A DNA stretch of 64,000 nt, taken from Pseudactinotalea terrae. Lineage in GTDB: Bacteria > Actinomycetota > Actinomycetes > Actinomycetales > Beutenbergiaceae. The notes beneath the pieces were generated by a model that saw only the letters and a program-made list of their open reading frames with translations, did no database searches and had not been told where the DNA came from. Location: the NCBI RefSeq assembly GCF_009733845.1, contig NZ_WNXZ01000001.1, positions 1,302,001 to 1,366,000 on the forward strand, read 5' to 3'. The translations under genes were made by a program, and so were the position numbers. Position 1 is the stretch's first letter; each line of letters begins with the position of its first letter. This document shows positions 55,242 through 64,000 of this stretch, piece after piece.

Positions 55242-56483
55242 ATGAGTCTGCCCTCTACCCCTGGCCCGGCGCGAGTCTGCGCAGGCCTCGACTGGGCTAA
55301 AGACGATCACGCCGTCTGCATCATCGATCCCGACGGGCAGGTCTTGGACCGGTTCGTGATCGAGCACACCGCGACCGGCCTGAAGCAGCTGATCGGCCGC
55401 CTGCTCAAGGCCAGTGTGGTCGAGATCGGCATCGAACGCGGCGATGGCCCGGTGGTCGAGGCGCTGCTGGCCGCCGAGCTCGTGGTGCTGGTCATCAGCC
55501 CGAACCAGGTCAAGAACCTGCGCTCGCGCTACGGCTCGGCCGGCAACAAGGACGACCGGTTCGACGCCTACGTGCTGGCCGACGTAGTCCGCACCGACCG
55601 ACGCCGCCTCACCCCCTTGACCAGGTCCACCCCGACCACCCGGGCGCTGCGCACCACCGTGCGAGCCCGTCGTGATCTCGTCCAACACCGGGTCGCGGCC
55701 AAGAACCAGCTCCGCGCCCACCTGCAGATCGTTTTGCCCGGTGTGGTCGGGCTGTTCGCCGCCCTGGACTCGGCCATCAGCCTGGCGTTCCTGGAGCGGT
55801 TCACCACCCAGACCCAGGCCGACTGGCTCACCCCTGCCCGGTTCGGTGCCTGGCTGAGCAAACAGGGCTACTCCGACAAGGTCGATCCCCAGGTGCTGCA
55901 CCAGCGTCTGCTCGCTGCCCCCCGCGGCACCACCGAGGCCGACGCCCCCACCCACGCCGCAGTGACGTTGGCGTTCGTAGCCACACTGCGCGCCCTCAAC
56001 GCTCAGATCACCGTCCTGGCCGACTCGATCACCGACCAGCTCAACATCCACCCCGACGCCCACATCGTGACCTCGCTGCCCCGCTCGGGAACCCTGCGCG
56101 CCGCCCGGCTGCTCGCCGAGATCGGCGACGCCCGCGGCCGCTTCCCCACCGCCGACTCCCTGGCCTGCCTGGCCGGCGTCGCCCCCTCCACCAGACAGTC
56201 CGGCAAGGTCAAAGCCGTCACCTTCCGCTGGTCCGCCGACCACCAACTGCGCGACGCGTTGTGTGACTTCGCCGACGGCTCTCGCCACGCCAACCCCTGG
56301 GCCGCCGACCTCTACACCCGAGCCCGCACCCGCGGACACGACCACCCCCACGCCGTCCGCATCCTCGGCCGAGCCTGGGCAGACATCATCTGGCGCTGCT
56401 GGCAAGACCACACCCCCTACGACACCGACCGCCACAAAGCCCTCCAACGCATCCTCAACGAGCACACCCCACACGCCGCCTAA
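55242..56483 (+). CDS. IS110-family transposase (DEDD bridge recombinase)
   Basis: 413 residues. The RuvC-like DEDD domain has GLDWAKDDHAVCI (first Asp), EIGIERGDGPVVEAL (Glu) and NKDDRFDAYVLADVV (Asp pair); a coiled-coil linker lies near residues 130-200; the C-terminal Tnp domain has SLPRSGTLRAARLLAEIGDA, LACLAGVAPSTRQSGK with the catalytic Ser probably in this region. Full-length, no frameshift. AGGA lies eight bases before the ATG. Codon use is slightly less GC3-extreme near the 5' end than neighbours. Recombination chemistry as in characterised IS110 members, inferred. Confidence 0.93.
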   Translation: MSLPSTPGPARVCAGLDWAKDDHAVCIIDPDGQVLDRFVIEHTATGLKQLIGRLLKASVVEIGIERGDGPVVEALLAAELVVLVISPNQVKNLRSRYGSAGNKDDRFDAYVLADVVRTDRRRLTPLTRSTPTTRALRTTVRARRDLVQHRVAAKNQLRAHLQIVLPGVVGLFAALDSAISLAFLERFTTQTQADWLTPARFGAWLSKQGYSDKVDPQVLHQRLLAAPRGTTEADAPTHAAVTLAFVATLRALNAQITVLADSITDQLNIHPDAHIVTSLPRSGTLRAARLLAEIGDARGRFPTADSLACLAGVAPSTRQSGKVKAVTFRWSADHQLRDALCDFADGSRHANPWAADLYTRARTRGHDHPHAVRILGRAWADIIWRCWQDHTPYDTDRHKALQRILNEHTPHAA

Positions 56484-56494
56484 ACCGGCGGAGG

Positions 56495-56500
56495 TTGACA
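56495..56500 (+). promoter_or_regulatory. TTGACA -35 box in the IS110 right end
   Basis: Perfect TTGACA close to the right end, pointing outward. In IS110 circles the RE-LE junction forms the bridge RNA promoter. Here the best left-end -10 is TACCTT (55002-55007), giving a short 14-base spacer across a circular junction, so the promoter pair is only tentative. Confidence 0.4.
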
Positions 56501-56509
56501 CAGGGCAAC

Positions 56510-57040
56510 TCATGCCTGCTCTCCTTGGTCGTCTGCTGGTCCGCGCCCGCCCTGCGCGAGCTCGAGGAAGCGCCCGGCCGTGGCGGCGCCGCCCTCCGGG
56601 TCCGCGGTTACCACCAGCACGGTGTCGTCGCCGGCGATTGTGCCAAGGACCGCGGGCATCACCGACTCGTCGATCGCGGAGGCGAGGAACTGCGCGGCGC
56701 CAGGCGGGGTGCGCAGCACGACGATGTTCGCGGAGGCATCGGCACGGACGAGCAGCTCGGCGCAGAGCCGCCCCAGCCGTGCCGCGAGCTGCTCCGCGCC
56801 GGCGCTGCTCACCGGCGCCGTGGTGCCCTCGGGCGGCAGCGCGTACTGCAGCGACCCGTCGGCGGTGCGGACCTTGTGTGCGCGCAGCTCCTCGAGGTCG
56901 CGCGAGAGCGTGGCCTGCGTGATGCTGACACCCTGCCCGGCGAGCTCGTCGAGCAGCTCCGCCTGCGAGTGCACGGCGCCGCTGGCCACCACGCGCCGGA
57001 TCAGCGCGTGGCGCGCGGGCTTGGTCGCGGGCGTGCTCAT
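56510..57040 (-). CDS. argR: Arginine repressor
   Basis: 176 residues. N-terminal winged helix ([19 protein letters not shown], then [16 protein letters not shown]) and C-terminal arginine-binding hexamerisation domain ([20 protein letters not shown] and [13 protein letters not shown] with the Asp pair). It would repress the arg operon with arginine as corepressor. ATG at 57040, ten bases after the argF stop side. Its stop codon lies within the target site of the IS110 element but the coding sequence is intact. Confidence 0.94.
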   Translation of the reverse strand: MSTPATKPARHALIRRVVASGAVHSQAELLDELAGQGVSITQATLSRDLEELRAHKVRTADGSLQYALPPEGTTAPVSSAGAEQLAARLGRLCAELLVRADASANIVVLRTPPGAAQFLASAIDESVMPAVLGTIAGDDTVLVVTADPEGGAATAGRFLELAQGGRGPADDQGEQA

Positions 57041-57050
57041 CGTGGCGAGC

Positions 57051-58001
57051 TCATCGGAGCAACCAGGTGAGGATCGCCTTCTGCGCGTGCAGCCGGTTCT
57101 CCGCCTCGTCCCACACCACCGACTGGGGCCCGTCGATGACGTCCGCGGTGATCTCCTTGCCGCGGTAGGCCGGCAGGCAGTGCAGCACGGCCGCACCCGG
57201 AGCCGCGCGGCCGAGCAGCGCGGCGTTGAGCTGGTACGGCAGGAACGGCGTCTCGCGCTCGACCGCCTGGGCCTCGTGCCCCATCGAGACCCACGTGTCG
57301 GTCACCACGGCCGAGGCCTGCTCGACGGCGTCGCTCGGGTCGGTCGTCAGCGTCACCGTGCCGCCGCTGTCGGCAGCGATGGCCTCAGCCCGCGTCACGA
57401 TCTCGGCGGCGGGCTGGTAGCCCTCCGGGGCGCCGATCCGCACGTCCATGCCCGCGCGCGCGCCCGCGAGCAGGTACGTGTGCGCCATGTTGTTGGCGCC
57501 GTCGCCGACGTAGGCGAGCGAGCGGCCGGCCAGCGCCGGACCCTCCGGGGCAAGGCCGCCGGTGTGCTCGGCGATCGTCAGCAGGTCCGCGAGGCCCTGG
57601 CAGGGGTGGTAGTCGTCGGTGAGCGCGTTGACCACCGGGACGCCGGCGTGCTGCGCCATCTCCTCGAGCTTGCTCTGCTCGTAGGTGCGCCACACGATCG
57701 CGGCGACCTGGCGGCCGAGCACCCGAGCCACATCGGCGGCCGACTCCCGCACGCCGATCTTGGCGAGCCCGCCGTCGACCAGCATCGGGTAGCCGCCGAG
57801 CTCGCTGATCCCCGCGGTGAAGGAGACCTGGGTACGCAGCGTGGGCTTGTCGAAGATGATCGCGACCGAGCGGGGCCCGGCGAGCGGTCGCGCGGCGAAC
57901 CGGTCGGCCTTGAGCCGGATCGCCAGCTCGAGCACCTCGCGCTGCTCAGCCGAGCTGAGGTCGTCGTCGGCGAGGAAGTGCCGGATCGGTTCGCGCGTCA
58001 C
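57051..58001 (-). CDS. argF: Ornithine carbamoyltransferase
   Basis: 316 residues. Makes citrulline from ornithine and carbamoyl phosphate. Carbamoyl-phosphate loop reads [12 protein letters not shown] instead of the usual STRTR form; [23 protein letters not shown] and [13 protein letters not shown] (ornithine-site HCLP) are canonical. GTG overlaps the argD stop (GTGA). The unusual STRT loop may be lineage-specific rather than a defect. Confidence 0.93.
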   Translation of the reverse strand: MTREPIRHFLADDDLSSAEQREVLELAIRLKADRFAARPLAGPRSVAIIFDKPTLRTQVSFTAGISELGGYPMLVDGGLAKIGVRESAADVARVLGRQVAAIVWRTYEQSKLEEMAQHAGVPVVNALTDDYHPCQGLADLLTIAEHTGGLAPEGPALAGRSLAYVGDGANNMAHTYLLAGARAGMDVRIGAPEGYQPAAEIVTRAEAIAADSGGTVTLTTDPSDAVEQASAVVTDTWVSMGHEAQAVERETPFLPYQLNAALLGRAAPGAAVLHCLPAYRGKEITADVIDGPQSVVWDEAENRLHAQKAILTWLLR

Positions 58002-59260
58002 TGGGTGGCCTCCGAGGTCGAGTCGAGGATGCCGGGCAGGGCGGCGACGAACGCCTCGGCCTGCGCCTGGGTGAGGATGTAGGGCGGTGCGAGCCGGATC
58101 GCCGTCGGGCTGACGGCGTTGACGATGTAGCCGGCCGCGAGCAGCGCCCTGCCGACGTCGGGCGAGACCGGTGCGGTGAGCTCGATCGCGATCAGCAGCC
58201 CCAGCCCGCGCGTGCTCGCGATCAGCGGGTGACCGAGCGCCGCGATCGCCGTGCGCAGGTACTCGCCGCGCTCCGCCACGGCGGTGAGCAGGTCGTCGCG
58301 CTCGATGACGTGGATCGTCGCGAGGCCCGCTGCGGCCGCGACCGGGTTTCCGCCGAAGGTCGTGCCGTGGCTGCCCGGTGTCAGCGTCGTGGCCGGTCCC
58401 TCCCCGATCGCGACAAGCGCGCCGATCGGGAACCCACCGCCCATGCCCTTGGCGAGCGCGACCGCATCCGGCACGACTCCCCCGCCGATCTCCTGGTGGT
58501 GGTGCGCCATCCAGGTGCCGGTGCGCCCGAAACCGGACTGCACCTCGTCGAGGATCAGCAGCGCGTCGTGCTCGGTGGTGAGCTCGCGGGCGCGCACCAG
58601 GTAGCCGGGGGGCAGCGGCCGGACCCCGGCCTCGCCCTGCACAGGTTCGACGACGAACGCGGCGATATCTCCGCCGTCGAACGCTGCCTCGAGAGCCTGG
58701 AGATCGCCGAACGGAAGATGGACCACATCCACGGGCAGCTGCCCGAACGGCTCCTTGTAGGCCGCCTTGTGGGTGAGCGAGAGCGCTCCGAGCGACCGGC
58801 CGTGGAAGGCGCCCTCGAGCGCGAGGATGCGGCGCCGTTGGGGCCCGCCGTGCTTGAGCGCGAGCTTGACGGCTGCCTCGAGCGCCTCGGTCCCGGAGTT
58901 CGTGAAGAACACACGTGAGCCGGTCGGGACCGCGGAGCCCGGCTGCACGACGAGGCCGAGCAGCCGCTCGGCGAGCGCGATCTGGGTGGGCGAGGCGAAG
59001 AAGTTCGAGATGTGCCCGAGGGTGTTGAGCTGGGCGCCGATCGCGCCGGTCAGGGTGGGGTGCGCGTGGCCCAGCGTGTTGACGGCGATGCCGCCGAGGA
59101 GATCGAGGTAGCGGTTGCCGTCGGCGTCCCACACGTAGCAGCCCTCGCCACGCACGAGCACGCGCTGCGGCGGGCCGAACGTGTTCATGAGCGCACCGGT
59201 GTAGCGCTGCTCCCATGCCAGCTCGGAACCCGATCCGGTTGTGCTCAGGATCTCGGTCAT
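57998..59260 (-). CDS. argD: Acetylornithine aminotransferase
   Basis: 420-residue class III PLP aminotransferase. [49 protein letters not shown] (Asp for PLP) and [14 protein letters not shown] with the PLP Lys. [17 protein letters not shown] is the conserved Thr region. ATG overlaps the argB stop by four bases. Confidence 0.95.
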   Translation of the reverse strand: MTEILSTTGSGSELAWEQRYTGALMNTFGPPQRVLVRGEGCYVWDADGNRYLDLLGGIAVNTLGHAHPTLTGAIGAQLNTLGHISNFFASPTQIALAERLLGLVVQPGSAVPTGSRVFFTNSGTEALEAAVKLALKHGGPQRRRILALEGAFHGRSLGALSLTHKAAYKEPFGQLPVDVVHLPFGDLQALEAAFDGGDIAAFVVEPVQGEAGVRPLPPGYLVRARELTTEHDALLILDEVQSGFGRTGTWMAHHHQEIGGGVVPDAVALAKGMGGGFPIGALVAIGEGPATTLTPGSHGTTFGGNPVAAAAGLATIHVIERDDLLTAVAERGEYLRTAIAALGHPLIASTRGLGLLIAIELTAPVSPDVGRALLAAGYIVNAVSPTAIRLAPPYILTQAQAEAFVAALPGILDSTSEATQ

Positions 59261-60234
59261 GACTCGCTCTTCTCGGACTGCTCGGGGGTGACCATCGTGC
59301 CGACGCCGTCGCTGGTAAAGATCTCCAGGAGCAGCGAGTGCGGCTGGCGGCCGTCGACGATGTGGGCGCGCGGGACGCCGCCGCAGACGGCACGCAGGCA
59401 CGCCTCCATCTTGGGGACCATGCCGGACTCGAGCGTGGGAAGCAGCTGCTCCAGGTCGGCCGCCACGATCCGGCGCACCAGCGAGGACCTGTCGGGCCAG
59501 TCGAGATAGAGCCCCTCGACGTCGGTGAGCACCACGAGCTTGCGGGCACGCAGCGCCACCGCGATCGCCGCGGCGGCGGTGTCGGCGTTGACGTTGAGGA
59601 CGTCCCCGGGGTTGTCGAGGTCGGGGGCGATCGTCGAGACCACGGGGATGCGGCCGGCGTCGAGCACACCCGTGAGCACGTGCGCGTTCACCCGGACCAC
59701 GTCACCCACGAGGCCGACGTCCACCGACTCGCCGTCCACCACGGCGGTGCGCCTGCGTGCGCCCAGCAGCCCGGCGTCCTCCCCCGACATCCCGACGGCG
59801 AGGGCCTCGTTGACGTTGAGCAGGTTGACGAGCTTGCGCTGCACCTGACCGGTCAGCACCATCCGGACGACGTCCATCGTCTCGGGCGTGGTGACGCGCA
59901 GCCCGCCGCGGAACTCGCTGGAGATGTCGAGCCGTGACAGCATCTCGCTGATCTGCGGACCACCCCCGTGCACGACGACCGGCTTCAGGCCGGCGTAGCG
60001 GAAGAAGCGGATGTCCTCGGCGAACGCCTGCTCGAGCTCGGCGTCGATCATGGCGTTGCCGCCGAACTTGATCACCACGACGGCGCCCGCGAACCTCTCC
60101 AGCCACGGCAGCGCCTGGATCATCACCTCGGCCTTCTGGTGGGGGAACAGATCGGTCTCGGTGTTGAAGTGGAAGTCGTCGGGAACGGGGTTCTCGACGG
60201 CGTTGCTCGGGGTGGGTTCGGTCGTGTCGCTCAT
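59257..60234 (-). CDS. argB: Acetylglutamate kinase
   Basis: 325 residues; phosphorylates N-acetylglutamate. [12 protein letters not shown] (Lys and Gly-Gly-Asn), [14 protein letters not shown], and [25 protein letters not shown] (key NVNAD) are canonical; the ending has the arginine-sensing helix common to arginine-inhibited forms. A 40-residue N-terminal helical region (about residues 1-45) is present, as in arginine-sensitive hexameric AGKs. ATG overlaps argJ by four bases. Confidence 0.95.
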   Translation of the reverse strand: MSDTTEPTPSNAVENPVPDDFHFNTETDLFPHQKAEVMIQALPWLERFAGAVVVIKFGGNAMIDAELEQAFAEDIRFFRYAGLKPVVVHGGGPQISEMLSRLDISSEFRGGLRVTTPETMDVVRMVLTGQVQRKLVNLLNVNEALAVGMSGEDAGLLGARRRTAVVDGESVDVGLVGDVVRVNAHVLTGVLDAGRIPVVSTIAPDLDNPGDVLNVNADTAAAAIAVALRARKLVVLTDVEGLYLDWPDRSSLVRRIVAADLEQLLPTLESGMVPKMEACLRAVCGGVPRAHIVDGRQPHSLLLEIFTSDGVGTMVTPEQSEKSES

Positions 60235-61394
60235 GTGGAGTAGGCGCTGTTCTCGTGGACGTAGTCGTGCGTGAGGTCGTTGGTCCACACCGTCGCGCTG
60301 GCAGCGCCGGCATGGAGATCGATCAGGATGTGCACCTCGCGGTCGGACGCGAGGTCGACGGTGTCGCGGGGCTCGTGCGCTCCCCCGGCCTTGCAGACCA
60401 TGACGCCGTTGACGGAGACGTCGACGGCCTCGGCCTCGAAGGGAGCGACCTCGACCGGGACGGTGCCCACCTGGGCCAGGATGCGGCCCCAGTTGGGGTC
60501 GTTGCCGAAGATCGCGGTCTTGACCAGCGCGGAGCGGGTGACGGCGCGGGCGACAGCGACGGCCGCGTCCTCGCTGTCGGCGCCGACCACCGACACGGCG
60601 ATGTCGTGAGATGCGCCCTCCGCGTCGGCCACCAGGGCGCGCGCGAGGCTGGCACAGGTGGCGGTGACGGCCTCGGCGAGCTCGTCGGGCGTCGGGGTGA
60701 CGCCGCTGGCCCCGGAGGCCATCAGCACGACCGTGTCGGAGGTCGACATGGCGCCATCGGAGTCGACGCGGTCGAACGTGAGCCGGGTGGCGGAGCGCAG
60801 CGCGGCGTCCGCCGTGGCGGGGTCGACGACGGCGTCGGTGGTGAGCACCACGAGCATGGTGGCAAGCGCCGGCGCGAGCATGCCGGCACCCTTGGCGATG
60901 CCGCCCACCGACCAGCCGGCGCGCTCCGTGTGGGCCTGCTTGGGCACCGTGTCGGTGGTCATGATCGCCTGTGCCGCCGCCGGCCCGCCGTCCCCGGCGA
61001 GCGCGCCGACGAGCGGCCCGATGCCGGCGAGCAGCTTCTCGATCGGCAGCCGCTCACCGATGAGCCCGGTGGAAGCCACCAGCACGTCGGCTGCCGATAC
61101 CCCCAACGCGTCCGCGACCGCCTCGGCGGTGCGGTGGGTGTCGAGGAAGCCTTCCGGGCCGGTGCAGACGTTCGCGCCGCCGGAGTTCAGGACGATCGCG
61201 TTCGCGACGCCGTCGGAGACCGCCTGACGCGACCACGTCACCGGGTGGCCGACGACGCGGTTGGTCGTGAACACCGCGGCGGCCGTGCGATCGGGACCGT
61301 CGTTGACGACGAGCGCCAGGTCCGGCTTGCCGGAGGCCTTGAGGCCGGCGGTGGTCCCGGAGGCGCGGAAGCCCCGTGGGGTCGTGACGGTCAC
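60231..61394 (-). CDS. argJ: Bifunctional ornithine acetyltransferase / N-acetylglutamate synthase
   Basis: 387 residues; recycles the acetyl group from acetylornithine to glutamate. Autocleavage site [13 protein letters not shown] with the nucleophile Thr before [26 protein letters not shown] and [14 protein letters not shown] are conserved segments. GTG at 61394 with AGAGGA six bases upstream, 11 bases after the argC stop. Confidence 0.95.
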   Translation of the reverse strand: MTVTTPRGFRASGTTAGLKASGKPDLALVVNDGPDRTAAAVFTTNRVVGHPVTWSRQAVSDGVANAIVLNSGGANVCTGPEGFLDTHRTAEAVADALGVSAADVLVASTGLIGERLPIEKLLAGIGPLVGALAGDGGPAAAQAIMTTDTVPKQAHTERAGWSVGGIAKGAGMLAPALATMLVVLTTDAVVDPATADAALRSATRLTFDRVDSDGAMSTSDTVVLMASGASGVTPTPDELAEAVTATCASLARALVADAEGASHDIAVSVVGADSEDAAVAVARAVTRSALVKTAIFGNDPNWGRILAQVGTVPVEVAPFEAEAVDVSVNGVMVCKAGGAHEPRDTVDLASDREVHILIDLHAGAASATVWTNDLTHDYVHENSAYST

Positions 61395-61405
61395 GGTGGA
61401 TCCTC

Positions 61406-62497
61406 TCAGGGGGCGACGGCGGTCGTCGGGAGGCCGAGCGTCTCGGGCAGCCCGAGCGCGAGGTTCATCGACTGCACCGCGCCCCCCGCGGTGCCCTTGA
61501 CGAGGTTGTCGATCGCGCAGATCGTGATGACCCGGCCCGCCTTGGCGTCGACGGCGACCTGCACCAGTGCGGTGTTGGCGCCGGTGGTCGCCCCGCTCGT
61601 GGGCCAGCTGCCCTCGGGCAGCAGGTGCACGAACGGCTCGTCGGCGTAGTACGCCTCCCAGGCGGCCCGGACCGATACCGGCGAGACGCCGACGGCGAGG
61701 GGCGCGGTCGTGGTGGCCAGGATCCCGCGCGACATCGGCACGAGAACGGGTGTGAATGAGAGCCGAATCTGCGGACCGCGCCGACTGGGCCGACAACTGG
61801 TGAGGTTCTGGACGATCTCGGGGATGTGCCGGTGGCTGCCGCCGACCGCGTACGGGTTGGCGCTGCCGGCCGCCTCGGAGGCGAGCAGGTGCGTCTTGGC
61901 GGCCTTGCCGGCCCCGGAGTAGCCGACCGCGAGGACGGCGACCAGGTCGGTCGGGTCGACGAGACCGGCAGCGACGCCGGGCTGCATCCCAAGCGTGACG
62001 GCGGTGACGTTGCACCCGGGGACGGCGATGCGCTGGGCGCTTGTGAGCCGCTCGCGCTGCCGGGTGACCGCGGAGTCCGGCTCGTTGCCGATGATCAGCT
62101 CGGGCAGTCCGTAGGTCCATGTGCCGGCGTGCTCGGAGCCGTAGTACTCCCGCCAGGCTGCGGCGTCCGCGAGCCGGTGGTCAGCTGCGCAGTCGAGGAC
62201 GAGCGGCGTCTCGCCGAGCCCCTCGAGCTCGGCGGCCAGGGCGCCGGACGCGCCGTGCGGGAGCGCGAGCAGCACCACGTCGTGCCCAGCGAGCTCCGCC
62301 GCGGACGTCGCGCTGAAGGTTCGCCCGGCGAGTGCCGGGTGGGCGGCGAGGTGCGGGTGCTGGCTCGCGACCGACTCGCCGGCGTTGCTGTGGGCCGTCA
62401 GCGCCCCGACCTTCACCTCGGGATGGTCCAGCAGCAGTCGCAGCAGCTCGCCACCGGCGTAGCCGGAGGCACCGGCGATCGCAACATTTACAGGCAC
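61406..62497 (-). CDS. argC: N-acetyl-gamma-glutamyl-phosphate reductase
   Basis: 363 residues from GTG 62497. Rossmann loop [19 protein letters not shown], catalytic Cys in [13 protein letters not shown], and [13 protein letters not shown] with the His. Start: an ATG at 62503 is also in frame, but the -10 box TATAGT ends one base before that ATG, while the GTG at 62497 lies seven bases downstream, as for a leaderless message. First gene of argC-J-B-D-F-R. Confidence 0.94.
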   Translation of the reverse strand: MPVNVAIAGASGYAGGELLRLLLDHPEVKVGALTAHSNAGESVASQHPHLAAHPALAGRTFSATSAAELAGHDVVLLALPHGASGALAAELEGLGETPLVLDCAADHRLADAAAWREYYGSEHAGTWTYGLPELIIGNEPDSAVTRQRERLTSAQRIAVPGCNVTAVTLGMQPGVAAGLVDPTDLVAVLAVGYSGAGKAAKTHLLASEAAGSANPYAVGGSHRHIPEIVQNLTSCRPSRRGPQIRLSFTPVLVPMSRGILATTTAPLAVGVSPVSVRAAWEAYYADEPFVHLLPEGSWPTSGATTGANTALVQVAVDAKAGRVITICAIDNLVKGTAGGAVQSMNLALGLPETLGLPTTAVAP

Positions 62498-62514
62498 CTG
62501 CATAACTATACAGG
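62497..62514. promoter_or_regulatory. arg operon promoter with ARG-box-like palindrome
   Basis: On the minus strand CCTGTATAGTTATGCAGG is an imperfect inverted repeat (seven of eight arm bases pair) with the AT-rich centre of an ARG box. It contains the -10 box TATAGT (62505-62510) and touches the GTG start, so ArgR binding would block both promoter and translation start. Confidence 0.6.
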
Positions 62515-62710
62515 TTCGTCGACCCCGTGCCCCTCCTGGCGATCGAGAACCAAACGCATCTCAGTCTGCCGCACCACGCGGTGGCTCGTGATGTGGTTGA
62601 GGACCAGCTCCCGCAGCGCAAGCGCATCGGCGGCGGTACGCGCACGAGGGCCGCCGTCGAGACGCTCGTCGATGCGCACTGACACCTCGGAGACCTGAAA
62701 CACTGTCCTC

Positions 62711-63379
62711 ATGCGAACGTTCGTCCACGGTGTCGAGGTGTCCGACTACCCCGAGGTGCCGCCGGAGACCGCTCGCGGCAAGGCACTCCGGGTCACCGAG
62801 GTCGGTGAGGAGGTGCTGCATCGATGGAACGTGGACGTGACCGAGGAGATGTTCGGCAGCGACGAGCTCCGCACGCTCGTCGACGACATGTTCGCCACGA
62901 TGATGCTGGCCGAGGGTGTCGGGCTCGCGGCGAACCAGGTGGGTGTGGACCTGCGGCTGTTCGTGTACGACCTGCCCGACGCCGACAACGACAGCAGGCA
63001 CGTCGGTCACATCTGCAACCCGGTGGTCGCGGTCGACCCCGAGGGCGGCACCAACGAGCACGAAGAGGGCTGCCTGTCCGTTCCCGGTCCCGGCTCGGAG
63101 CTGTTCCGACCCAGCGTGGTCGTGGTCACCGGCTTCGACATCGAGGGCAAGCCGCTGCGGCTCGAGGGCACCGGCTACTTCGCACGCTGCCTGCAGCACG
63201 AGACCGACCACACCAACGGGCGCCTCTACATCGACCTGCTCGCCAAGCGTGAGCGCAAGCGGGTGCTCGCCGACATGCTCGACCTGCGCGATCAGGTGAT
63301 CAAGCGGCGCACGAAGCTCACCAAGGAGATGGGTCTCGAACCCGTCGCCTATCCGGCGGAGCCGCCGAGCGCGCGCTGA
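62711..63379 (+). CDS. def: Peptide deformylase
   Basis: 222-residue metalloprotease removing the formyl group from nascent proteins. All three motifs are exact: GVGLAANQVG, EGCLSVPG (Cys metal ligand) and QHETDHTNG (two His ligands and catalytic Glu). Longer than E. coli Def (about 168), with an N-terminal extension of about 35 residues and a basic C-terminal tail. Start ATG 62711 has no clear Shine-Dalgarno or TANNNT box. Convergent with the sugar kinase. Confidence 0.95.
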   Translation: MRTFVHGVEVSDYPEVPPETARGKALRVTEVGEEVLHRWNVDVTEEMFGSDELRTLVDDMFATMMLAEGVGLAANQVGVDLRLFVYDLPDADNDSRHVGHICNPVVAVDPEGGTNEHEEGCLSVPGPGSELFRPSVVVVTGFDIEGKPLRLEGTGYFARCLQHETDHTNGRLYIDLLAKRERKRVLADMLDLRDQVIKRRTKLTKEMGLEPVAYPAEPPSAR

Positions 63380-63423
63380 GCACCAGGCCCTGCCCCTCGC
63401 AGAGCAGCTCGCCTCGCTCACGA

Positions 63424-64000
63424 CTAGCGAAGCGGCGCGGCGAGTCTCCGGAGGGCGGCATAGGTGGGGGCGAGCGCGCCCTCGAGCCCGCCGAAGATCG
63501 GGCGGAGTGCGGCGTAGACCGCCGCGGCGTCTGGCTCCGGCGCGACCGAGCGCACCACGCGCGTGGCGACTGCGGCGTCCTCGATCGTGTCGATGAGTCC
63601 GAGCGCCGCCATGCCGAGGATCGCAGCGCCGTGGCCGGAGCCCTGCTGACCCTCCAGCAGATCGATCGGGAGGCTGAACGAATCGGCGAGCAGCTGCTGC
63701 CACAGCTCGCTGCGCATCACTCCCCCGGTCGCCCGCACCGAGTCGACCTGGAGGCCGGCCGCACGCATCGACTCCAGCACGAGGGCCAGCTGCAGGGCGA
63801 CTCCCTCGAGCGCGGCCCGCACGAGATGCTCTCGACGGTGATCCCGTGTGAGGCCGATGTAGCTGCCACGGGCGAGCGAGGTCCAGCGCGGCGCGCGCTC
63901 GCTCATCAGCGACGGCACCATCAGCAGCCCCCCGCTGCCCGGCGGGACCTGGGCGGCTAGCGCCAGCAGCTCCGGCTCGGCACCCGCGCCGAGGTCGGTC
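63424..64000 (-). CDS. FGGY-family carbohydrate kinase, C-terminal part
   Basis: Partial; the frame enters from the right window edge. About 192 residues seen, all from the C-terminal FGGY domain: GSGGLLMVPSLMSERAPRW, SYIGLTRDHRREHLVRAALEG, the ATP-site VRATGGVMRSELWQQLLAD, and QGSGHGAAILGMAALG. Could be gluconokinase or xylulokinase-like; substrate not readable without the N terminus. Confidence 0.85.
   Translation of the reverse strand, partial: TDLGAGAEPELLALAAQVPPGSGGLLMVPSLMSERAPRWTSLARGSYIGLTRDHRREHLVRAALEGVALQLALVLESMRAAGLQVDSVRATGGVMRSELWQQLLADSFSLPIDLLEGQQGSGHGAAILGMAALGLIDTIEDAAVATRVVRSVAPEPDAAAVYAALRPIFGGLEGALAPTYAALRRLAAPLR

Noticed and set aside
62506-62712. 68-codon frame on the minus strand between def and argC
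   Set aside because: It starts inside def, ends in the argC -10 box, lacks a clear ribosome binding site and would run through the arg promoter. Codon use is plausible, so it is not ruled out.

Overview
The window comes from a high-GC actinomycete, most likely a member of the Micrococcales or a close relative. The evidence is GC-rich coding with many GTG starts, a DnaE2-type ImuA'/ImuB mutasome, an actinobacterial suf operon led by SufR, GlgA/GlgC of the actinobacterial type, and the block tyrS ... HAD phosphatase - small ORF - tlyA - nadK - recN - steA - steB ... pyrG - NUDIX, which matches the mycobacterial Rv1689-Rv1700 order. It looks like ordinary chromosome; the one clear mobile element is a complete IS110-family insertion.

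Layout. 1-2.3 kb: SOS mutasome genes imuA'-imuB (minus) behind a LexA box. 2.4-13 kb: mixed small transcription units (GNAT, YbaK-like deacylase, GyrI-like protein, stand-alone 5'-3' exonuclease, VOC protein, SpoU methyltransferase, GT4 mannosyltransferase-like protein, NfeD-SPFH-P450, ABC ATPase). 12.3-15.5 kb: divergent glgA/glgC, with serB coupled to glgC. 15.5-17.6 kb: fabG-fabI-sixA (type II fatty acid synthesis plus a histidine phosphatase). 17.6-22.5 kb: DUF3099, Cys-rich small protein, SURF1, ABC-F, neutral zinc peptidase, DUF4282. 22.6-29.3 kb: sufR-B-D-Rieske-C-S-U-T, facing ctaA (haem A synthase). 30.4-44.9 kb: a tightly coupled minus-strand block of envelope, division, repair and nucleotide genes that ends upstream in a TPR protein with a long 34-residue tandem repeat. 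45.0-50.2 kb: one rrn operon (16S-23S-5S, minus) with promoter and terminator. 51-63 kb: tyrS, mpg, a P-loop kinase, argH, the IS110 element, then argR-F-D-B-J-C (minus). 62.7-64 kb: def and the C-terminal part of an FGGY sugar kinase.

The most rewarding region is the IS110 element at about 54,996-56,510. Its flanks reconstruct a precise empty site in which the argR stop codon abuts the argH start codon. Its 244-base left end folds by eye into a 5' hairpin plus two loop domains. One domain carries eight bases complementary to the occupied target across the CT core. The other carries a seven-base copy of the element's own right end and a complement of its left end. This is the architecture expected of a bridge RNA, and here it predicts both target and donor from the sequence alone.

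A second theme is transcription start architecture. At least thirteen genes on both strands have a TANNNT -10 box 6-8 bases before an ATG or GTG, as expected for leaderless mRNAs. This pattern decides several start codons (17660, 5208, 11548, 62497). Other points are an ArgR-like operator covering the argC -10 box, an inverted repeat upstream of sufR, a LexA box nested in a 23-bp palindrome, and an isolated three-way-junction palindrome between two convergent genes at 22,482-22,543. All function calls are from reading motifs and context; no database search was run.
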